A program made the position numbers and the translations under genes. A stretch of 64,000 nucleotides of DNA, taken from the NCBI RefSeq assembly GCF_002007105.1, contig NZ_MVBC01000004.1, positions 1 through 64,000 of the forward strand, written 5' to 3'. The notes below the pieces were generated by a model. It ran no database searches. It had not been told where the DNA came from and saw nothing but the letters and a program-made list of their open reading frames with translations. The DNA is from Hymenobacter sp. CRA2 (GTDB lineage Bacteria; Bacteroidota; Bacteroidia; Cytophagales; Hymenobacteraceae). Below, piece after piece: positions 58,887 to 64,000 of this stretch. Each line of letters begins with the position of its first letter. Position 1 is the first letter of the stretch.

Positions 58887-60299
58887 TTACCGCACTTCCG
58901 TCACGCGAACTTTCTTGCCCTTGATGCGGGCTCCGGCCATGCTGTCCTGCACGGCGCGCCCGGCCTCGCGGGGCACGGTGATGTAGCTGTAGTGGTCGAA
59001 CACCTCGATGCGGCCGATGGCTTCGCGCTCCAGGCCGGCCACGTTTACCAGCGCCCCCACCAGGTCGTGGGCGCTGACTTTCTCCTTGCGCCCCGCCGAT
59101 ACGTGCAGGGTAACGGTAGTGGGCTTGGGCGTTTTGGCAGCCGGCGGCAAGGCCGGGGCGTGCAGCGGCGTCCAGTTGATTTCTTTGGCTACGGCCCAGC
59201 GCTGCACCAGCGCCTGCTCGGTGGGAGTGGCCAGAATGTAGGCAGTGCCCTGGGCCCCGGCACGGGCCGTGCGGCCGGCGCGGTGCTGGAAGGTGTCGGC
59301 CTTTTCGGGCACCTCAAACTGGATAACCGTGTCGAGGTCGGTTACGTCGATGCCGCGGGCGGCCACGTCGGTAGCTACCAGGGCCAGGGCCGAACCGTTG
59401 CGCAGCTTCAGCAGGGCTTTGTCGCGCTCGGGCTGGGGCAGCTTGCCGTGCAGCGCCTCGGCAGCAATGCCACGGCTGCTCAGGAAGCGGGCCAGTTCCT
59501 CGCAACGCTGGCGGGTGTTGCAAAACACCAGGGCGCGGCCGGTTTCGGGCTTTTGCAGGATGTGAAACAGTGCGGCGGGTTTCTTTTCTGTGGTGCCGAC
59601 CTGACCCAGCAGCGTCAAGGACTCGGGCAGTGCCTCGGCCTGCGCATCGGCTTGCACGTGGCGCGGGCGGGTGAGGTTCTTGCGCACCAGCTCCAGCACT
59701 TTCTCGGGCATGGTAGCCGAAAACAGCAGCGTCTGGCGGCGGCGCGGCAGGCGCTGCACGATGTTGGCCAGCGCCTCCTGGAACTTCAGGTCCAGGAGCT
59801 TATCCGTTTCGTCGATGACGAGCAGCTGCAGCTTGTTTGGAATGATGGTGCGCCGGTCGAGGTGGTCGAACAGGCGGCCGGGCGTGGCCACTACCACGTG
59901 CGGGGCCTGCTTGAGGCTCTTGGTTTCTTCCTGAAAGCTGTGCCCGCCGTAGAACGCGGCTACGCGCAGGTTCGGCAGGTACTTGCCCAGGCGCTTGAGC
60001 TCGTCGCGCACTTGTAGCGCCAACTCGCGGGCCGGCACCAGCACGATAACCTGCACCGCGTCCTGCGTCACGTCGAGCTGCTGGAGCAGGGGCAGGCCGT
60101 AGGCGGCTGTTTTGCCCGAGCCGGTGGGGGCCTGGCCCGCAATGTCCTGCCCGGCCAGTACCAGCGGCACCACCTGCGCCTGAATAGCCGTGGGCTGCTG
60201 GTAGTTTAGCTCCGCCAGGGCACGCAGCAGCGGCTCGGCAAGGCCAAGGGAAGTAAAATCGGGGGCGGCAGAAGCGGCGGTAACGGGGGCGTCAGACAT
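58887..60299 (-). CDS. DEAD-box RNA helicase, DbpA-like
   Basis: 470 residues. Q motif (LNYQQPTAIQAQVVP), Walker A APTGSGKTAAYGLP, motif II written DETD (LLVIDETDKLLDLKF) rather than DEAD, SAT in LLFSATMPEKV, and motif VI HRAGRTARAG. The C-terminal 75 residues form a DbpA-type RNA-binding domain (TLHVSAGRKEKVSAHDLVGA, IEVFDHYSYITVPREAG), so a role in ribosome assembly on 23S rRNA is likely by analogy with E. coli DbpA. The ATG at 60297-60299 (MSDAPVTAAS) is chosen, with a TACCTTTA box 24 bases upstream. Confidence 0.92.
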   Translation of the reverse strand: MSDAPVTAASAAPDFTSLGLAEPLLRALAELNYQQPTAIQAQVVPLVLAGQDIAGQAPTGSGKTAAYGLPLLQQLDVTQDAVQVIVLVPARELALQVRDELKRLGKYLPNLRVAAFYGGHSFQEETKSLKQAPHVVVATPGRLFDHLDRRTIIPNKLQLLVIDETDKLLDLKFQEALANIVQRLPRRRQTLLFSATMPEKVLELVRKNLTRPRHVQADAQAEALPESLTLLGQVGTTEKKPAALFHILQKPETGRALVFCNTRQRCEELARFLSSRGIAAEALHGKLPQPERDKALLKLRNGSALALVATDVAARGIDVTDLDTVIQFEVPEKADTFQHRAGRTARAGAQGTAYILATPTEQALVQRWAVAKEINWTPLHAPALPPAAKTPKPTTVTLHVSAGRKEKVSAHDLVGALVNVAGLEREAIGRIEVFDHYSYITVPREAGRAVQDSMAGARIKGKKVRVTEVR

Positions 60300-60323
60300 C
60301 GAAGCGAAATAGCAAGCAGGGCG

Positions 60324-60331
60324 TAAAGGTA
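60324..60331 (-). promoter_or_regulatory. minus-7 box TACCTTTA of the DEAD-box gene
   Basis: It matches TAnnTTTG in 7 of 8 positions and lies 24 bases before the ATG at 60299. Confidence 0.45.
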
Positions 60332-60475
60332 CGAAACCCACCGCCGGCCCGCGGTAGCCCCGTCGGGATGGTAGCCAAATGTGGCCTTAGGGTGCAGTTG
60401 TCCTACCGATGCCGCAAGTCCGGGACTCGGTTTATGGGTCATTGGTAGTGGCTGATTGCGCCGGAGTGGTGGGCT

Positions 60476-61492
60476 TTACTGCGGGGCATCGGGCAGCTCC
60501 CGACCCTGCCGCCTGGCGCGGCGGTGCCGGGCAGGTAGCCCCGGCGCGGGCTTTTCGGCGGGCTCGGGCAGGTTCACGAGCCGGTAACGCACGCCCGAAG
60601 GCTTGGGCCGCAGCGGGTGGCCGGCGTACTGCGCATACACCTTCGTGAAGCTGGCGCCGAAGTAGAACATCATGGCCGAGTAAAACACGAACAGCAGCAG
60701 TAGTACTACCGACGAGGCCGGCCCGTAGATCGGGCCGAGGTTACGGGGCTTCAGCAGCAGGTGCAGCACCCGCTCCCCCAACTCAAACAACAGCCCGGTG
60801 AGCAGCGCCCCGCGCCACAAGGCCGTCCAGGGCACGTGCGCGTGGCTGAGGTTGCGGAAGGCCAGCCCAAACCAGGCCGTCAGAATCAGCAGCGACACGA
60901 CGTTGTTCAGCCCCTGCACCAGCAGCAGCACCAGCGTCATGCCGAAGCCAGCCACCAGGTCGCTGAACACGTGCAGGGCCGAGTCGGCCACGATGGCCGC
61001 GACGGCCAGCACGGCCGTGGAGGCCAGCGCCGAGGCCGAACGCATCCGTTCGCGCAGCACGCGGCCAAAGCGGCCCTGCTGCCGGCGCGGGCGCACCTGC
61101 CACAGGTCGTTGAGCGAGTTCTGGATGACAACGAACAGGGTGGTGGCCACAAACGTCAGAAACGCAAACCCCAGAACCGTGACCCAGCGGCTGCGCTCGA
61201 TGTTGGTCACGTTCGACACGATTTGCTCCAGCAAGCCGGCCCCGGTGGTGCCAATCAGGTCGGCAATTTTCTGCAGCAGCAGGCTCCGCACCTGGGAGGC
61301 GGGGTAGAGCGAACCGAGCACGCTGACAAACAAAATCAGAATCGGCGGCAGGGCAAACGTGGTGAAAAAGGCCGTAGCTGCCCCCAGCCGCAGCGGGTCG
61401 TGGGCCGACAGCTCGCGGCCGGCGCGGCGCAGCAGCGTAAAGAAATCGGGCCAGCGGTGGTGCAGCCGGCCGGTGGGGCGTACTTTTGTCAT
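60476..61492 (-). CDS. YihY/BrkB family membrane protein
   Basis: 338 residues with about six hydrophobic segments. Typical YihY blocks are LGAATAFFTTFALPPILILF, the periplasmic-loop NVTNIERSRWVTVLGFAFLT, NSLNDLWQVRPR, and the late GPIYGPASSVVLLLLFVFYS with MMFYFGASFTKVYAQYAG. Once called ribonuclease BN, these are inner-membrane proteins of unknown transport function. The ATG at 61490-61492 (MTKVRPTGRLHHRW) is chosen; 30 upstream codons are not conserved-looking. It is divergent from the DUF2062 gene. Confidence 0.9.
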   Translation of the reverse strand: MTKVRPTGRLHHRWPDFFTLLRRAGRELSAHDPLRLGAATAFFTTFALPPILILFVSVLGSLYPASQVRSLLLQKIADLIGTTGAGLLEQIVSNVTNIERSRWVTVLGFAFLTFVATTLFVVIQNSLNDLWQVRPRRQQGRFGRVLRERMRSASALASTAVLAVAAIVADSALHVFSDLVAGFGMTLVLLLVQGLNNVVSLLILTAWFGLAFRNLSHAHVPWTALWRGALLTGLLFELGERVLHLLLKPRNLGPIYGPASSVVLLLLFVFYSAMMFYFGASFTKVYAQYAGHPLRPKPSGVRYRLVNLPEPAEKPAPGLPARHRRARRQGRELPDAPQ

Positions 61493-61614
61493 GCCAAGCC
61501 GGAGGCGCGGCAACCCCACGGCGGGGAAGCGCGAATAGTGGTTTGAAACGCGGCGGGCCCCGGGCCTGTTATCCGCAGCCAATCGTTTGGCCCCGCGCTG
61601 TTCTTGTTGATTAG

Positions 61615-62130
61615 ATGTCGTCTGCTGCTTCTCCTGCTCCTTCCGGGTTTTTCCGCCGCCGTGTGGTCGACCCGTTGCTGAATCAATTGCGCCAAGGCTT
61701 GTCGCCGGCCAAGCTAGCCCTGACGGTAGCCCTCGGGGCTTCTTTCGGGCTGGTGCCCCTGCTGGGCGTGACCACCGTGCTCGGCACGGCCGTGGCCGTG
61801 TGGCTGCGCCTGAACGTGGGCGCGCTGCTGCTCGTCAGCCACCTGCTCAGCCCCATTCAGATCATGCTGCTGCTGCCTTTGCTGCGCTACGGCGCCAGCT
61901 TGCTGGGCGGCCCGAGCGGCAACCAGATTACGCTGGCCCGGGTGCAGTACCTGCTCAGCCACGACTGGCAGGCGGCGCTGCAGCTGTTCTGGCGCGCCGA
62001 AGTAGGGGCGCTGCTGCTGTGGCTGCTCGGCGCCATTCCCATCACGCTGGCCCTGTACGCGCTGCTGTTGCCCTTGTTCCGGCGGGTAGAGCGTCGGCAG
62101 GCCGAGAAGGCTGCCCTGGAAGCCGAATAA
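61615..62130 (+). CDS. DUF2062 membrane protein
   Basis: 171 residues. The DUF2062 core is ALTVALGASFGLVPLLGVTT, then LNVGALLLVSHLLSPIQIML. Three to four membrane segments follow, ending LLPLFRRVERRQAEKAALEA. It is an inner-membrane protein of unknown function, found in many Gram-negative bacteria, sometimes next to lipid-modifying enzymes. The ATG at 61615 (MSSAASPAPSGFF) is the only reasonable start. It is followed by a hairpin that also serves the minus-strand SseB gene. Confidence 0.85.
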   Translation: MSSAASPAPSGFFRRRVVDPLLNQLRQGLSPAKLALTVALGASFGLVPLLGVTTVLGTAVAVWLRLNVGALLLVSHLLSPIQIMLLLPLLRYGASLLGGPSGNQITLARVQYLLSHDWQAALQLFWRAEVGALLLWLLGAIPITLALYALLLPLFRRVERRQAEKAALEAE

Positions 62131-62147
62131 CGAGTGGCTCCCAAAAA

Positions 62148-62184
62148 GAACGTCATTCCGAGCTGAGGGCCTGGAATGACGTTC
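62148..62184. terminator. Hairpin with CGTCATTCC repeat motif
   Basis: A perfect 12-bp stem (GAACGTCATTCC with GGAATGACGTTC) and a 13-base loop. Toward the minus strand it is followed by TTTTTGGG, making it a terminator for sseB. The arms carry the CGTCATTCCGAGC word, related to the repeat at 2741. Confidence 0.7.
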
Positions 62185-62208
62185 TGCATTAGCGAGGCAC
62201 GAAAGCCT

Positions 62209-63216
62209 TTAGGCCTGCACGCGGCGGTAAATGGCCTCCTGCTGGCTGAAGAACTGCGTGAGCGGCTCGTTGGGGTCGGGGCTGAGACGGGCCACGTCGA
62301 TGGCGTCCTGCTGCAGGTGCGCCTGAATCACCGGGCCGAGCTCCTGCAGGAAGTCCATGTCTTCGCCATCGACGTTGAAGGCGAGTAGTAGGCGTGAAGG
62401 AGCGTCTTCGCCTTCGATGACTACCCCGGCCAAGTAAGCAGCCTCGATGTGGGCGTGCTGGGCGCAGAAATCACGCAGGGCGGTCTGCAGTTCCTCCGGC
62501 ACCTCCGCGAATGGCACCAGCTGGGCCTGCGGGCCTTGCTCAGCGCCTTCGGGTACGGAGAAGATGCGGCCCGACAGCAGATCAGCAATTTCCGGGGCTA
62601 CCAGCAGCTTGCCGAACGGCGAGAAGGGGTTGAGCACGCACTCCGCGTCGTTGATCATGCGGAAGAAGCCTTCGCCCGGCACGCGCAGGAACGATACTTC
62701 GCCCTGAATGGCACCGCCATCGTAGACGCGCGCTTCGGAGGAGAAAACCGGGATGCGGCCGTCGTGGAGCACGTGCAGCTGCACCTCGGTGCCCTCGGTC
62801 ACGGTCACTTCGCCGGGTTCGGCACCTTCCGGGGCATTGGTCAGCACGATGAGTTCGGCGTGCAGCAGCTCGTGGTAGAAGGCGAGGCGGTACTGCGGGT
62901 CCTGCGCGGCCATCAGCAGCGCATTTTCCAGGTTGTTGCTGGGCTCGAAGGGCAACGGCATCGGCTCCGGTTCCGACATGGGCGGAATCATGGGCGCCGG
63001 CGTGTGTTCGAAGCTGGGCTGCATCTCAGCCGCGCTCTTGGCCGCGAAGGCCGGGCGCTGGTAACGCGGGCCGCCGGCCGCCGGCTTGGGCGCTTCGGGT
63101 TGGGCGCTTTCGGTAGGAGCGGCGGGCGAAGCCGGTGTAGCAGGTTGCGAATTGGCAGGCGGCGTAGCGGCGGGCTCGTCGCCGGGTTTTTTCTTTAGAA
63201 AGTCGAACAGACCCAT
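62209..63216 (-). CDS. SseB family protein
   Basis: 335 residues. A Pro/Ala/Glu-rich N-terminal linker of about 85 residues precedes an SseB N-terminal domain (NNLENALLMAAQDPQYRLAF, GRIPVFSSEARVYDG, CVLNPFSPFGKLLVAPEIAD) and an SseB C-terminal domain (QTALRDFCAQHAHIEAAYLA, LLAFNVDGEDMDFLQELG). SseB was named for serine sensitivity in E. coli; its mechanism is unknown. The start MGLFDFLKKKPGDEP has no signal peptide. The hairpin at 62148 ends the transcript. Confidence 0.85.
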   Translation of the reverse strand: MGLFDFLKKKPGDEPAATPPANSQPATPASPAAPTESAQPEAPKPAAGGPRYQRPAFAAKSAAEMQPSFEHTPAPMIPPMSEPEPMPLPFEPSNNLENALLMAAQDPQYRLAFYHELLHAELIVLTNAPEGAEPGEVTVTEGTEVQLHVLHDGRIPVFSSEARVYDGGAIQGEVSFLRVPGEGFFRMINDAECVLNPFSPFGKLLVAPEIADLLSGRIFSVPEGAEQGPQAQLVPFAEVPEELQTALRDFCAQHAHIEAAYLAGVVIEGEDAPSRLLLAFNVDGEDMDFLQELGPVIQAHLQQDAIDVARLSPDPNEPLTQFFSQQEAIYRRVQA

Positions 63217-63325
63217 GATGCGGTAATCGAATGAAGATGCAAACTAATCAGGATTGGGCGAACAACCAGCCGATGAGCTGGCAAACCCAGCGGCAAGCTG
63301 CTCCAGGGCGTGAAAGAGCCCGGGT

Positions 63326-63775
63326 TTAGCGTCCGTCGGAGCCGTTGCACGGGCCCAGCAGCTCGCTGACTTCCCGGATGGTGTGCTTGGCGCCGCGGTT
63401 GCCCCAAGCCGTGTGCAAGTAATTGAGCAGGTTGGTAATCTGCGAGTCGGTGAGGTCTTCGTGGCCGGGCATCACCTGGTTGTAGCCCACGCCATTGACC
63501 ACGATGGGCCCCTGCTGCCCGCGGCGGATCAGGCAGGGCAGCTGGTTGCGGTGCTTGGCGAGGTAATCCGAGCCGGCCACCGGCGGTATCAGGCGCTTCA
63601 GCCCCTGGCCCTGCTCGCCGTGGCAGCTGGCGCAGTGCGTAGCGTACAGGCGCTGCCCCTCGTTCTGGCGGTCGGTGAAGCAGGCCGGCAAGGCCAGCGT
63701 CACGGCGGCCAGCGCGGCAACCGGGCGCAGCAATGCGGTGGTAGGGCGGAGCGAAAGGCGGAAGGGCATAGGCAC
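63326..63775 (-). CDS. Cytochrome c lipoprotein
   Basis: 149 residues. The N-terminal hydrophobic stretch ends in a lipobox (LALPACFTD). The haem-binding motif CxxCH is in LYATHCASCHGEQGQGLKR, and the distal methionine is probably in YNQVMPGHEDLTD. It is a class I monohaem cytochrome anchored in the envelope, carrying electrons in the periplasm. A second ATG two codons in (63769) is an equal start. The SCO1-like gene lies directly upstream on the same strand, 60 bases away, which suggests a respiratory oxidase assembly or electron-transfer context. Confidence 0.9.
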   Translation of the reverse strand: MPMPFRLSLRPTTALLRPVAALAAVTLALPACFTDRQNEGQRLYATHCASCHGEQGQGLKRLIPPVAGSDYLAKHRNQLPCLIRRGQQGPIVVNGVGYNQVMPGHEDLTDSQITNLLNYLHTAWGNRGAKHTIREVSELLGPCNGSDGR

Positions 63776-63835
63776 GTGGGAGGTCAGCCCCCAGACGGCG
63801 GCGTTGCAGTAGCCGGCCGGGGGCGAGCCGGCGGA

Positions 63836-64000
63836 TTACTTGGCGGCGGTGGCTTTGGCCGGGGCTACTTCCTCGAGCAGGCGCGGCAGATCCTGCAGCA
63901 GGCGGTCCACTTCCTGCGCGTTTACGCCGTCGTACATCCCCCGGATGTGGCGCTGCGGGTCCACCAGCACGAAGGCACCGCTGTGCACCGCGCCGCCGGG
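63836..64000 (-). CDS. SCO1/SenC family protein, C-terminal fragment
   Basis: The last 54 residues only; the gene enters from the right edge. VHSGAFVLVDPQRHIRGMYD has the conserved copper-ligand histidine in HS and the final strand of the thioredoxin-like SCO fold, and the tail is Ala/Lys-rich. SCO proteins deliver copper to the CuA site of cytochrome oxidase in the periplasm. The CxxxC ligands would lie outside the window. It is probably co-transcribed with the cytochrome c gene downstream. Confidence 0.8.
   Translation of the reverse strand, partial: PGGAVHSGAFVLVDPQRHIRGMYDGVNAQEVDRLLQDLPRLLEEVAPAKATAAK

Overview
The window looks like a chromosomal stretch of a GC-rich member of the Bacteroidota, most like Hymenobacter and its relatives (Cytophagales). 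The main reasons are the recurring TAnnTTTG minus-7 boxes, often 5-10 bases before a start codon without a Shine-Dalgarno sequence; a secreted protease with a type IX secretion sorting domain; a DUF2807 protein, a FucP-type sugar porter and KdsB; and short intergenic repeats of kinds I associate with this group. Species assignment is inference. There is no CRISPR array, prophage or rRNA. The only mobile element is the 3' end of an IS5-family transposase at the left edge.

Layout. 1-1.5 kb: transposase remnant, then an AraC regulator with twelve 21-bp repeat units lying directly upstream of its promoter. 1.7-12 kb: secreted SGNH hydrolase, small HMA-like and DUF2807 proteins, TDT anion transporter, NasA/NarB-like molybdoenzyme, ankyrin protein, SBF-like and TauE-like transporters. 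12-19.4 kb: SDR dehydrogenase, second AraC regulator, phenylalanine hydroxylase behind a tyrosine-codon leader peptide and a terminator, and an Lgt-like protein. 19.5-21.8 kb: radical SAM enzyme followed by three small related membrane proteins. 22-30 kb: lipoprotein, Fpg, broken phzF, secreted proteases, ABC exporter, STAS protein. 30-33.5 kb: candidate small RNA, two identical tRNA-Glu genes, gapA, lipid kinase, SUI1-like factor. 33.6-47 kb: kdsB, LysM/DPBB wall protein, DUF2400 protein, mutS2, broken thioredoxin lipoprotein, murB, sugar porter, recQ. 47-64 kb: DUF2306 operon with two paralogous secreted proteins, LexA-like regulator, pirin, esterase, M2 peptidase, SMI1 protein, MtfA, DEAD-box helicase, YihY, SseB, cytochrome c and SCO1.

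Most genes are single housekeeping or accessory units. The points most worth following are the putative tyrosine attenuator before phhA, the 21-bp array, the radical SAM/membrane protein operon, the free-standing structured RNA near 30.3 kb, and four loci whose reading frame is restored by assuming one missing base. The last of these may be assembly error rather than biology.
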